Source: Actinomycetota bacterium
Lineage (GTDB): Bacteria > Armatimonadota > SYMT01
DNA: 37,656 nt
NCBI GenBank assembly: GCA_005805375.1
Contig: SYMT01000333.1
Location: 1-37,656, forward strand
Direction of reading: 5' to 3'
The position numbers and the translations under genes are program-made. This document shows positions 24,192-31,965 of the stretch, piece after piece. The number at the start of each line of letters is the position of its first letter. Positions within the stretch are counted from its first letter, which is position 1. Below the pieces are notes generated by a model. It made no database searches. It was not told the DNA's origin and saw only the letters and a list, made by a program, of their open reading frames with translations.

Positions 24192-25174
24192 CCGTTGCGC
24201 AACGCCAGGGCAAGGGCAAGCAGGCCGCACGCCGCGCTGACGATGGAAAACCGGGCCACAATCCGGGTTTCCGGAACCTGTGTCAGTTCGAAATGGTGGT
24301 GGAGAGGGGACATGCGGAAGATGCGTTTTCCTGTCGTCTTGAAGGAGATCACCTGGAGCGTCACCGATGCCGCCTCCGCCAGATGGACACTTGCCGCGAG
24401 GAGCAGCAGCCATTCCGCACGGATCAGGATCGCTGCCGCGGCCAGCCCTCCCCCAATCGCCAGCGACCCGGTATCGCCCATGAACACCTGCGCTGGGTGG
24501 GCATTGTACCACAGGTAACCCACCGTTGCCCCGGCAAACGCAGCGCAGGCAGCCGCCACCCCGTAGTCTCCGCCCCGCTGGACCGCCGGACCGAACGTGG
24601 CCAGTAGCGCCAGCGTAACCCACACCGGCAAGCTGACCCCGGCGGCCAGCCCGTCCAGGCCATCCGTGAGATTCACTGCGTTGGATAAACCCACAAGGAT
24701 CAATACATGAAAGGCCGCCAGCGCGATCCGGGCCGGACCTGCCTCCCGATCCACATCAGGCGACAGGAACGACTGCTCCGTCACCGCCCACCAACCGGAG
24801 AAGGCGATGGCGGCGATGAACTGGAGAGCCAGTTTTTCCCGAGCGCGGAGCCCCAGATTCTTGCCGCGCCGAATGATGAGGAAATCGTCCAGGAAGCCGA
24901 TCAACGCGAACGTTACAGTCACCAGGGTCACCGCGAACAGTAACGCCCCAACTCCACCCGGGTGGGGGTATAGCCAGGCGGGAATCAGCCCCCCGATCAC
25001 GATGATCCAGCCGCCCATGGTAGGGGTGCCCCCTTTGGTGCGGTGTCGTTCGGGAGCATCCAGGCTGATGACCTGACCCGCCTTCAAGCGACGGAGCATC
25101 GGGATCAGGAAAGATCCAACGGCAACGGCCGCCAGCAGGCCCGCCAAAGCCGGACCGAAAAGGCCACTCAGCAC
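24188..25174 (-). CDS. mraY: Phospho-N-acetylmuramoyl-pentapeptide transferase
   Basis: This 328-aa integral membrane enzyme makes lipid I from UDP-MurNAc-pentapeptide and undecaprenyl phosphate. Motifs are RTKGGTPTMGGWIIVIGG, GFLDDFL, NAVNLTDGLDGLAAG, YLWYNAHPAQVFMGDTGSLA and the terminal SPLHHHFEL. The start is GTG 25174, with GGAGA seven bases ahead, overlapping the stop of the murF reading frame (GTGCTGA). It is followed by murD with an ATGA overlap. Length is slightly shorter than the roughly 360 residues of E. coli MraY, normal for Gram-positive-type enzymes. Confidence 0.97.
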   Translation of the reverse strand: MLSGLFGPALAGLLAAVAVGSFLIPMLRRLKAGQVISLDAPERHRTKGGTPTMGGWIIVIGGLIPAWLYPHPGGVGALLFAVTLVTVTFALIGFLDDFLIIRRGKNLGLRAREKLALQFIAAIAFSGWWAVTEQSFLSPDVDREAGPARIALAAFHVLILVGLSNAVNLTDGLDGLAAGVSLPVWVTLALLATFGPAVQRGGDYGVAAACAAFAGATVGYLWYNAHPAQVFMGDTGSLAIGGGLAAAAILIRAEWLLLLAASVHLAEAASVTLQVISFKTTGKRIFRMSPLHHHFELTQVPETRIVARFSIVSAACGLLALALALRNG

Positions 25175-25674
25175 CGCTTCTCTCCGGGGAGTGACGCGAG
25201 AGTGCCGGCACTCATTTCGCTCTCCTCTCCACTCACTCCGCGCTCTTCCTCGCCCCGCAATGCCGCCGTCAACGCTTCGAGCGCCATGCCCCGGCTTCCT
25301 TTCACCAACACCACGTCCCCCGGTCGCCGCAGTGCTTCCACCGCCGCCAGACCCTCATCCCGCGTGGCACACACCCGGATCCGGTCCGCCGGAAACCCGG
25401 CCGCGGACGCCTCCGCTGCGAGGCCTCGTGCCCGCTCCCCAATGGTCACCAGGGCCGCCGGCGCGCGCGCCGCCACTCCTGCCCCCACCGTACGGTGGGC
25501 CTGTTCCGAAGCAGCTCCCAGTTCCAGCATGTCGGCCAGTACCGCCAATTTGCGACTGCCGGGGAGCAGGTGCAGCACCTCCAGCGCTCCCAGAACCGCC
25601 TCTGGACTGCTGGCATTGTAGGCATCATCCACCAGCAAGCCTCCCCCCTGGAGCGGCCCAATCCGCGAGCGCAT
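25168..25674 (-). CDS. murF: MurF C-terminal domain, separated from the N-terminal part by an amber codon
   Basis: This is the C-terminal domain of MurF: LLVDDAYNASSPEAVLGAL matches the conserved DDxYNA-P motif, and KLAVLADMLELG matches the family's LGDMLELG. It is in exactly the same frame as the N-terminal part; the only separation is TAG at 25684-25686 followed by three codons and ATG 25674. No good ribosome site precedes ATG 25674. The last about 28 residues (from EEERGVSGEE) are encoded by a dispersed repeat also found after the histidine kinase gene, and are not typical of MurF. MurF is normally one essential chain, so this is a split gene, a recent nonsense mutation, or a sequencing error. 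Confidence 0.85.
   Translation of the reverse strand: MRSRIGPLQGGGLLVDDAYNASSPEAVLGALEVLHLLPGSRKLAVLADMLELGAASEQAHRTVGAGVAARAPAALVTIGERARGLAAEASAAGFPADRIRVCATRDEGLAAVEALRRPGDVVLVKGSRGMALEALTAALRGEEERGVSGEESEMSAGTLASLPGEKRC
25197..25242. repeat. Purine/pyrimidine-rich dispersed repeat, copy 2, within murF 3' end
   Basis: This stretch contains GAGAGTGCCGGCACTC (palindromic core GAGTGCCGGCACTC, 25200-25213), then TTTCGCTCTCCTCTCCACTCA and CTCCGC. It matches copy 1 at 3236-3286 in order and sequence by eye. Here it is translated as the C-terminal tail of MurF. Confidence 0.6.
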
Positions 25675-25683
25675 CCCGGAGAT

Positions 25684-26772
25684 CTACGCCCCAGCCAGCC
25701 CTGCCAGGATCTCCGGCCACTCCAGGCCGAGCGCGCGCCCCACCGCAATCGCCGCCAGACCGTTCCGCAGGTTGTGCTCCCCAAGCAGCGGCAGCGTGCC
25801 GTACCGGGTGTCGAGTGTGGGGTGTGGGGTGTGGGGGGCGCCCTCCATCACTTCCCAAACGCGAAACCAGGTCCGCCATCCGGCGCCGGGCAGATCCCGG
25901 CGCTCCGGCCCGACAATCCCCACTACCTCGCCCCACACCCCGTAGGGGCAACCACAGGGGGTTGCTCCTACACCCCCCACACCCGACACCCCCCACCCGA
26001 CACCCCACACCCGACACCCGACCGGCACCCGACCGCGAAGGAACGCGGCGTAGTCATCCACAGCGGGAAGGACCGCGCACCCGTCCTCGGGCAAATAGTC
26101 GAGCACCTCCGCCTTCGCCGCGGCGATGGCATCTCGCGACCCGAGCAACTCGTGGTGGGACCAGCCGATCGTCGTGATCACTGCCACCTCCGGACGCGCT
26201 ATTTCGGCCAGGTATCGGATCTGGCCCGGACCGCGCATCGCCATCTCGACCACTACCGCCCCATGTTCCGACCCACGCGCCAGCAGGGTGAGCGGCACAC
26301 CGATCTCCGTGTTCCAGTTGCCGGGACTGCAGAGGGTATGCCAGCGCGCCCCGAGCACCCCGGCCACCAGATCCCGGGTCGTCGTCTTCCCCAAGCTGCC
26401 CGTAATTCCCACGACCGGCCCGCGAAAGCGATCCCGATGCCACGCGGCGAGCGCCCCCAACGCCAGCAGCGGATCCGGTACCTCGATCACCCCGGCGCCC
26501 CGGCCCGGGAAAAAGGGCAGGGGGCGGCCGGCCTGCACCACGACCCCGGACGCACCCCGTTCGAGTGCCGCGGTCAGGAACTCGTGCCCATCCCGAGCCT
26601 CTCCGGAGAGGGCGAAGAACAGGTCACCGGGCTCCACGGCGCGAGAGTCTACAGCGGGCCGCCGAACAGTGCGCGCCGGTGCTCCCGCCAGACGCCCCTG
26701 CAGCACGCGAGCGATCAGTTCAAGGGGCAGGTCGAGCCCGGAGTGCGACGCGGGCCTCTTCTCGGTCATCAA
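25684..26772 (-). CDS. murF: UDP-MurNAc-tripeptide--D-Ala-D-Ala ligase, N-terminal and central domains (ends at in-frame amber)
   Basis: These 362 residues carry the N-terminal and ATP-binding domains of MurF: VDSRAVEPGDLFFAL, VVGITGSLGKTTTRDLVAGVL, SPGNWNTEIGVPLTLL, VVVEMAMRGPGQI, ITTIGWSHHELLGS and LLGEHNLRNGLAAIAVG. Translation stops at TAG 25684 after GLAGA, just before the C-terminal domain, which continues in frame from 25683. The start is TTG 26772 or ATG 26769, overlapping murE by about 50 bases. Residues about 248-277 and 313-323 are low-complexity (VWGVGWGVSGVGG, then HTPHPTLDTR), encoded by inverted GTGTCGGG-type repeats. The enzyme adds D-Ala-D-Ala to UDP-MurNAc-tripeptide; a split product might still assemble, but this is unproven. 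Confidence 0.88.
   Translation of the reverse strand: MMTEKRPASHSGLDLPLELIARVLQGRLAGAPARTVRRPAVDSRAVEPGDLFFALSGEARDGHEFLTAALERGASGVVVQAGRPLPFFPGRGAGVIEVPDPLLALGALAAWHRDRFRGPVVGITGSLGKTTTRDLVAGVLGARWHTLCSPGNWNTEIGVPLTLLARGSEHGAVVVEMAMRGPGQIRYLAEIARPEVAVITTIGWSHHELLGSRDAIAAAKAEVLDYLPEDGCAVLPAVDDYAAFLRGRVPVGCRVWGVGWGVSGVGGVGATPCGCPYGVWGEVVGIVGPERRDLPGAGWRTWFRVWEVMEGAPHTPHPTLDTRYGTLPLLGEHNLRNGLAAIAVGRALGLEWPEILAGLAGA
25806..26030. repeat. Inverted GTGTCGGG/CCCGACAC repeat pair with internal hairpin, inserted in murF
   Basis: The left part (25806-25838) is GTGTCGAGTGTGGGGTGTGG-like; the right part (about 25972-26030) contains several ACCCGACACCCC units in the opposite sense. Between them, GTAGGGGCAACC (25942-25953) pairs with GGTTGCTCCTAC (25960-25971) as a stem with one G-T pair. 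The arrangement resembles a small mobile repeat with inverted ends. The frame of murF is kept through it. Confidence 0.65.
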
Positions 26773-28243
26773 AGTGAATCATCCGATCGGCGAAAATCTG
26801 ATAGGTTTCGTGGCCCTTGCCCGCAATGACGACGAGGTCTCCCACATCGGCCATTTGAATCGCAGCCCGGATCGCAGCCCGCCGGTCCACGATGAGGTCG
26901 CACGCAGCCCCCGGCGGCAGCCCGCCGGCGACCTCTTGTACGATCGCCTCCGGGTCTTCCGTGCGCGGGTTGTCCGAAGTGACCACGACATGATCGGACA
27001 ACTTCCCGGCAATGCGGCCCATGAGGGGGCGCTTTGTACGGTCGCGATCGCCGCCACAGCCGAACACGGCGATCAACCTGCGGGGCGCGAGAGCACGCGC
27101 GGAGCGCAGCACGTTCTCCAACCCGTCCGGGGTGTGCGCGTAATCCACGAGCACTCCGAACGCCTGCCCTGCGTCCACACTCTCGAAACGGCCCGGCGCG
27201 GCTGCGGCGGTGCCGAGTCCGCCCAGAATCACCTCCCACGGGAAGCCCAGTGCGCGCGCCGCCCCGATGGCCCCCAGGGAGTTCGCTACATTGAACAGCC
27301 CGCCGAGCCCGAGGCGGACCAGGAACTCACCCTCGGGTGCGGACAGACGATAGACGAGACTACCCGAGGTCGCGCTGACGTCCGAGGCGCGCAGGTCCGC
27401 CTCCTGTTCGATGCCGAAGGTAAGGATCCGGCCCGGAACCTCGGCCCGCAGACGCCTCCCATATGGATCATCCACGTTGATCACCGCGCAGGAAGCCTTC
27501 CGGGTGGCTGCCGGGTACTCCACGAAGAGGCGTCGCTTCGCGGCATAGTACGCCTCCATGTCCCCGTGATAGTCCAGATGGTCTTGAGTCAGGTTAGTGA
27601 ACACCGATACATCGAACTCACAGCCGAGGGTGCGACCCTGCTCCAGCGCATGCGAGGAGACCTCCATCGCGATCACCGGCGGTTTCGAGACCCGAATGGC
27701 TCCCGCTCTTTTCTCAATCCTCTCCACTCTTTCCTCAACGGCGGCCATCCGCTGCAAGAGCGCCTGCAGGTCCGGCCCTTCCGGGGTGGTGCGTTCGCCC
27801 GGAATGTCCTCGCCGTTGAGGCGCGCGCCGATGGTGCCGATCACTCCCGCACTGCGCCCTGCGTACCGGGCAATGGCCTCGATCAGGTAGGTGGTCGTGG
27901 TCTTCCCGTTCGTCCCCGTGACGCCGACGAGCGCCAGGCGCCTCGCCGGTCGTCCGTAGCACTCCGCGGCGAGCACCGGCATCGCTGCGCGCACACTCGG
28001 CACGAAGACGACCGGCACTCCCAGCGCCTCCACCTCGGCCTCGGCCAGCGCTGCAGCGGCCCCGGAGGCAACCGCCTGCGCCAGATAGCGGCGCCCGTCC
28101 GTTTTCTGCCCCGGAACACAGCAGAAAAGCGCGCCGGGCTGCACCTGGCGTGAATCACAGGCGACACTGCGGATATCAGGATCGCCGTCACCCTGCACAC
28201 GAGCGGTAGGCAGGGCCTTCAGGAGCGTTGTGAGAACTGGCAT
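26720..28243 (-). CDS. murE: UDP-N-acetylmuramoyl-L-alanyl-D-glutamate--2,6-diaminopimelate ligase
   Basis: This is a 507-aa Mur ligase. Motifs are VACDSRQVQPGALFCCVPG, GVTGTNGKTTTTYLIEAI, TTPEGPDLQALL, VIAMEVSSHALEQGR, FTNLTQDHLDYHG, VDYAHTPDGLENVL, FGCGGDRDRTKRPLMG and TSDNPRTEDP. The DNPR motif marks meso-diaminopimelate as the added amino acid. Residues about 168-179 (VEERVERIEKRAG) are an extra, strongly charged piece between two conserved motifs, encoded by a purine-rich repeat like that at the histidine kinase 3' end. The start is ATG 28243, 8 bases after ftsI; its end overlaps murF by about 50 bases. Confidence 0.98.
   Translation of the reverse strand: MPVLTTLLKALPTARVQGDGDPDIRSVACDSRQVQPGALFCCVPGQKTDGRRYLAQAVASGAAAALAEAEVEALGVPVVFVPSVRAAMPVLAAECYGRPARRLALVGVTGTNGKTTTTYLIEAIARYAGRSAGVIGTIGARLNGEDIPGERTTPEGPDLQALLQRMAAVEERVERIEKRAGAIRVSKPPVIAMEVSSHALEQGRTLGCEFDVSVFTNLTQDHLDYHGDMEAYYAAKRRLFVEYPAATRKASCAVINVDDPYGRRLRAEVPGRILTFGIEQEADLRASDVSATSGSLVYRLSAPEGEFLVRLGLGGLFNVANSLGAIGAARALGFPWEVILGGLGTAAAAPGRFESVDAGQAFGVLVDYAHTPDGLENVLRSARALAPRRLIAVFGCGGDRDRTKRPLMGRIAGKLSDHVVVTSDNPRTEDPEAIVQEVAGGLPPGAACDLIVDRRAAIRAAIQMADVGDLVVIAGKGHETYQIFADRMIHFDDREEARVALRARPAP
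27708..27741. repeat. Purine-rich repeat in frame within murE
   Basis: On the coding strand, GAGGAAAGAGTGGAGAGGAT continues TGAGAAAAGAG. The kinase gene end at about 3210-3240 reads GAGAAAAGAGTAGAGAGGAG, then TGAGTAGAGAG. By eye about 26 of 31 positions agree. It adds roughly 12 charged residues to MurE. Confidence 0.55.
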
Positions 28244-28251
28244 AACGACAC

Positions 28252-30051
28252 TCAGTCGCGGAGAGAGCGATTCATCGGGGTGCTCTCAGCGATGCCATCG
28301 CGGCGATCCCACGGAGCGTCTTCCGGGACGCGCCGGTAGAGCAGGCACTGCTGGGCGATATTGTGGAACACCGGAGCCGCCACGTCTCCACCGTATTGAT
28401 TCACGCGGGGACGCCACACGGAGACCAGGATGGCCAGCCGAGGGCGCCGGGCAGGGACGAAGCCGACAAAGGAAGCTACATAGCCGTCGGCATAGCGGCC
28501 CCCCTCGACCAGTTGCGCTGTACCTGTTTTGCCGGCCACGGTATAGCCGGGAATCTTGGCACGTGTGCCGGAGCCGTTGGTGACGACCCATTGCAGGGAA
28601 TCGCGCAATATCTGGGCCGTCCGGGAGGATACGATCCGGCGCGGCGGGCGCTCCGGGACGGTCGTGCCCGGCGCATCGAGCACCAATCGCGGCGGCATGT
28701 AGACCCCATCATTGGCAATGGCCGAAAATGCTGCGACGAGCTGCAGGGGAGACACCGAAAGACCCTGCCCAAACCCGATGTTGATGGTATTGATGCGCAG
28801 CCAATCGCGCGACGAGCGCAGCAACCCGGCGGCCTCGCCCGGAAATCCGATCCCCGTCCGGGCGCCGAAGCCACATTTCACGAGAAACGCGTGGAGCTTG
28901 GCCGCTCCGACTCGTTCCGCCAGTGTGCCGGCCGCCAGGTTGCAGCTCTGCGCAAGCATATCCCGGAGACTCACCGAGCCATGCACGGCGCCGTGCGCAC
29001 AATGCATCGTGTACCCCGACACCGTCCAGGTCCCGGAGCAGTGCGCCTGTGTGTTCACCCGAGCCTCCAGCGCTGCCGCCGCAGTGAAGGCTTTGAATGT
29101 GCTGCCCGGCTCGTAGCCGTCGGTAACTGCTCGATTGCGACGATGGTCTGGAGGAACCTTACGCTCACCCGGTCCAAACGCCGGGAGATTCGCCATCGCC
29201 AGCACATCGCCTGTACTCACTTCCATCACGACACTGCTCACCGAGTCGGGACGCTCCTGCTTCATCACCCGCGCTATTTCCATCTCCACGATGTGCTGAA
29301 TGTCACGGTCCAGTGCCAGGCGCACATTGTGCCCCTCGACCGGTTCCGATACCCGCTCCTCGGTTTCAGGGATCGCCTCTCCGGTCCCATTGACGCGCAC
29401 CCGCACCCGACCGTTCTTCCCACGCAGAATGCCGTCGTATTGCAGCTCCATCCCCTCGAGACCGCGGCCGGTGGCATCCAGAGTCCCGACCACATGAATC
29501 CCATCGCCGTCGCTGGGGTATACGCGCACGGGAGCCTCACGAAATGCGAGCCCCTTCAGCAGCGGATCGCCCTTGGCGGCAGCCTGGATCGCGCGCGCCT
29601 CTCTATTTTCCACTCCCCGTCGCACCAGGCAGTAGAACGAGCCCCGCTCTTTCTGTGAGCGAATCCGCTGTGCCAGTCGCTGTCGTTCGTCTACATCCGC
29701 ACGCAGCAACTCGGCCAGACGCGCCGCCGTCGCGTCCGGCGACACGACTACACGCGGATTGAGGATGATCGCCTTGCCGTTTACATCCTGCGCCAGTTCC
29801 TCACCATTGCGATCCAGCAGGCGGCCCCGGTCCGCCTCAATCTCCCGATCACGAGCCGTCATGCGGTCGGCCACACGGGTGAATTGGCCCCCAAGTCCCA
29901 TCTGGATGTGGGCCAATCGCAGACCCAGCAGGCCCAGCGCCGCAAGAAAGCCGAGGAACACCACTTCCATCCGCTTCTTGATAAGAGCGATCTCTGTGCG
30001 CCGCTGGCCCTCAAACGGCGCACGACGGGAGTGCGGGTCGAGCGCCGTCAT
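28252..30051 (-). CDS. ftsI: Septal peptidoglycan transpeptidase FtsI (class B PBP)
   Basis: This is a 599-aa bitopic penicillin-binding protein. It has a basic cytoplasmic tail, a membrane helix (VVFLGFLAALGLLGLRLAHI), a PBP dimerisation domain (ADRGRLLDRNGEELAQDVNG) and a transpeptidase domain with the active-site SxxK in YEPGSTFKAF, the SxN triad in MLAQSCNLAAG and the KTG box in VAGKTGTAQLV. No PASTA domains follow. It crosslinks septal wall with FtsW. It is located between the FtsL-like gene (15 bases upstream) and murE (8 bases downstream), the standard order. Confidence 0.97.
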   Translation of the reverse strand: MTALDPHSRRAPFEGQRRTEIALIKKRMEVVFLGFLAALGLLGLRLAHIQMGLGGQFTRVADRMTARDREIEADRGRLLDRNGEELAQDVNGKAIILNPRVVVSPDATAARLAELLRADVDERQRLAQRIRSQKERGSFYCLVRRGVENREARAIQAAAKGDPLLKGLAFREAPVRVYPSDGDGIHVVGTLDATGRGLEGMELQYDGILRGKNGRVRVRVNGTGEAIPETEERVSEPVEGHNVRLALDRDIQHIVEMEIARVMKQERPDSVSSVVMEVSTGDVLAMANLPAFGPGERKVPPDHRRNRAVTDGYEPGSTFKAFTAAAALEARVNTQAHCSGTWTVSGYTMHCAHGAVHGSVSLRDMLAQSCNLAAGTLAERVGAAKLHAFLVKCGFGARTGIGFPGEAAGLLRSSRDWLRINTINIGFGQGLSVSPLQLVAAFSAIANDGVYMPPRLVLDAPGTTVPERPPRRIVSSRTAQILRDSLQWVVTNGSGTRAKIPGYTVAGKTGTAQLVEGGRYADGYVASFVGFVPARRPRLAILVSVWRPRVNQYGGDVAAPVFHNIAQQCLLYRRVPEDAPWDRRDGIAESTPMNRSLRD

Positions 30052-30066
30052 CGGAGAAGATCATGC

Positions 30067-30492
30067 TCAGGGAGCATCGGGATAGCGGTGTTCGGGAAGG
30101 CGACGGAAGATCTGCTGAGCGGGAGGCTGCATCCCGAGGGCACGCGCCCGAGCCAGGATGTTCCGGGGATTCTGCAGGCGTCGCTTGTCCGCTTCCAGAT
30201 CCTTTTCTTGCACCTGCAGATCGTGCAGGCGGGTCTCCAACGCACGCTGGTGGTATCCTCCCCGCAGCGCCACCGTCCAGGAGAACACGTAGATCAGCAA
30301 CCCGAGCAGCGGGAATCCGAGCAGCAGCACCGGACTGCGGAATAGCCCACCGCGGGGCGGGGGAGTATCCCTGGTACGGTCGGGGATGACGCGAAACCGC
30401 GCCCGTGGCGAGCGTAACCCACGGCGAGCGGCGGTGCGTTCGGGTCCCGCGGGTTCCGGATCGTCAAACCGGTGAGGGGGAACGACGGCCAA
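30067..30492 (-). CDS. ftsL: FtsL-like cell division protein
   Basis: This 141-aa protein has the FtsL/DivIC architecture: a basic cytoplasmic N-terminus of about 50 residues, one membrane helix (VLLLGFPLLGLLIYVFSW), then a coiled coil (QRALETRLHDLQVQEKDLEA) ending with the NPRNILARARALGM motif often seen in FtsL-type proteins. It should form the trimer with FtsQ and FtsB/DivIC. Sequence conservation in FtsL is low, so the assignment rests on topology and position between rsmH and ftsI. The cytoplasmic tail is Pro/Arg-rich and longer than usual. Confidence 0.85.
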   Translation of the reverse strand: MAVVPPHRFDDPEPAGPERTAARRGLRSPRARFRVIPDRTRDTPPPRGGLFRSPVLLLGFPLLGLLIYVFSWTVALRGGYHQRALETRLHDLQVQEKDLEADKRRLQNPRNILARARALGMQPPAQQIFRRLPEHRYPDAP

Positions 30493-30777
30493 GACGGAAA
30501 CCTCCTGCGAAAGGGAAGGAGGGGCAGAAACCGGCGGGGGCGGCTGGACCTACGCGCTCCCTGCTTCCCACACCTCGCTCCTTGTTATAGCACAGCCCCT
30601 CGAATCGCCGTCCACACTCCCAGGCGTACTCTTTGCCCGTGTTGCCCACACCCTTGCCTGCGCCGCACCGACTGGAATGCGGCAGTCCGGTTGCCGCGCC
30701 TGGTGGGTGCCCGGCCGGTGTGGGCAGGGGACATTACTCGCTGATGCTCTCCGCGACATCGGGAGAGCATCAGGTTC
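30493..30777. other. Structured 285-bp gap between rsmH and the ftsL-like gene
   Basis: No gene was found. Next to the rsmH stop, CTGATGCTCTCC (30741-30752) and GGAGAGCATCAG (30762-30773) form a perfect 12-bp stem, probably terminating or attenuating the rsmH transcript, although no T-run follows. A second long-range pairing, TGCCCACACC near 30642 with GGTGTGGGCA near 30717, encloses another GC-rich region. The candidate promoter at 30584 lies downstream of these. Confidence 0.5.
30584..30589 (-). promoter_or_regulatory. Candidate extended -10 promoter for ftsL-ftsI-mur genes
   Basis: On the minus strand TGC-TATAAC forms an extended -10 box at 30584-30589, about 92 bases ahead of the ftsL-like start. 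A good -35 hexamer is missing, as is common with extended -10 promoters. It sits in the unusually large gap after rsmH, so the downstream genes may have their own promoter. Confidence 0.4.
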
Positions 30778-31881
30778 TCACAGCGGGATTGTCGGCAGTC
30801 GGGAGTGAACCGAGGGAGTCTCCCTCCTCCCCCGATCGAACTCCTCGCGGGGCCGGACTACTACCACCTGACCGACGCTGGGGGCGTCGCCGGATCCCGG
30901 GTCCTGCACCCTGGCACAAACACGCAGGCGAGCACTCCTGGCCCGGGGGTTGCGCTCTACTTCTTCGGGAGTGGGCACTGCCGGTCGGCGCACGAGTAGC
31001 CGCACCCGCGGCGCTGTACCGCACACGCAGAACGGGAGTTCGGGAGCACAGCGACACTGGCCCGCCAGAAACGCCAGCGTCTGTTTCACCAGCCGATCTT
31101 CCAGACTATGGTACGTGAGTGTGACCAGACAACCGCCCGGCGCCAGAAGTGCCGCGGCAGCTTCCAACGCCGGCGCCAGTGCCGAGAGTTCTTCGTTTAC
31201 GGCAATCCGTACTGCCTGAAACGTGCGGGTCGCAGGATGGAGGCGGCCATGGCGTTCCGCCGCGGGATAGGCGTCCCAGGCGGCCGCTTCCAGGTCCGTG
31301 GTGGATTCCAGCGTCCCGCGCACCCGGCGCTCGCAAATACGCCGGGCGATTCGGCGCGAATAGCGTTCCTCGCCGTACTCCCAGAGCACCCGGGCCAGAT
31401 CCTCTTCCGTAAGGTCATGCAGCAACTCCCAGGCAGTGCGCCCACCGGAGGAATCCATGCGCATGTCCAGCGGCCCCGCCTGCCGAAAGCTGAACCCCCG
31501 CGACGGAGTGTCTAACTGGTAGGACGAAACTCCAAAGTCAAAGAGGCAGCCGTCCAACACGTGGATTCCGGCTTCCTGCAAGACCTGGCCCGCGTCGTGG
31601 ACGTTGGCGTGGAACGTGCGGACGCAAGCCTGCGGCCACCCGTGTGCAACACACGCGGCCTGCAGGCGCGCAGTGGCCAGCGAGAGCGCCTCCGCGTCGC
31701 GGTCCAGCCCCACGAGGCAGCCGGTCGGCGCAAGTTGCTCCAAGACCGCCTCGGCGTGCCCACCCAGGCCGAGGGTGCCGTCGAGGAAAATACCGCCTGG
31801 CGCCGGGCGGAGCCAATCGAGGCACTCCCGCAGCATCACCGGGTCGTGACGGGGGAGGGGAAGCGGCGCTTCGGTCATCAT
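30778..31881 (-). CDS. rsmH: 16S rRNA (cytosine1402-N4)-methyltransferase RsmH
   Basis: This is a 367-aa SAM-dependent methyltransferase (MraW) modifying C1402 in the 30S decoding centre. Motifs are HDPVMLRECLDWL, FLDGTLGLGGHAEAVL, LFDFGVSSYQLDTPSRGFSF, GPLDMRMD, FQAVRIAVNEEL and TLTYHSLEDRLVK. The C-terminus has about 45 extra hydrophilic residues. Two ATG codons (31881, 31878) are possible starts. It normally follows mraZ at the head of the dcw cluster; here mraZ is missing and a ferredoxin gene with its own terminator lies upstream. Confidence 0.97.
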   Translation of the reverse strand: MMTEAPLPLPRHDPVMLRECLDWLRPAPGGIFLDGTLGLGGHAEAVLEQLAPTGCLVGLDRDAEALSLATARLQAACVAHGWPQACVRTFHANVHDAGQVLQEAGIHVLDGCLFDFGVSSYQLDTPSRGFSFRQAGPLDMRMDSSGGRTAWELLHDLTEEDLARVLWEYGEERYSRRIARRICERRVRGTLESTTDLEAAAWDAYPAAERHGRLHPATRTFQAVRIAVNEELSALAPALEAAAALLAPGGCLVTLTYHSLEDRLVKQTLAFLAGQCRCAPELPFCVCGTAPRVRLLVRRPAVPTPEEVERNPRARSARLRVCARVQDPGSGDAPSVGQVVVVRPREEFDRGRRETPSVHSRLPTIPL

Positions 31882-31908
31882 CCAGTAAAACGCCCGGGCG
31901 AAACAGAA

Positions 31909-31938
31909 AGCGAGCCCGGAGGCGTCCCCGGGCTCGCT
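31909..31938 (-). terminator. Rho-independent terminator after the ferredoxin gene
   Basis: AGCGAGCCCGG (31909-31919) and CCGGGCTCGCT (31928-31938) form a perfect 11-bp stem with an 8-base loop. On the minus strand TTCTGTTTCG follows. It separates the ferredoxin transcript from rsmH. Confidence 0.75.
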
Positions 31939-31965
31939 CTGGTTTCTCTCGGATCCGGCGAAGAG

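Noticed and set aside
25684-25686. TAG recoded as an amino acid (alternative genetic code)
   Set aside because: TAG serves as the normal end of ftsA and of the 247-1107 gene in this window, so general reassignment does not fit.
28363-29658. Long open frame on the + strand opposite ftsI
   Set aside because: It lies fully antisense to a clear FtsI with all PBP motifs, and its Arg/His/Gly-rich composition is typical of a GC-rich shadow frame.
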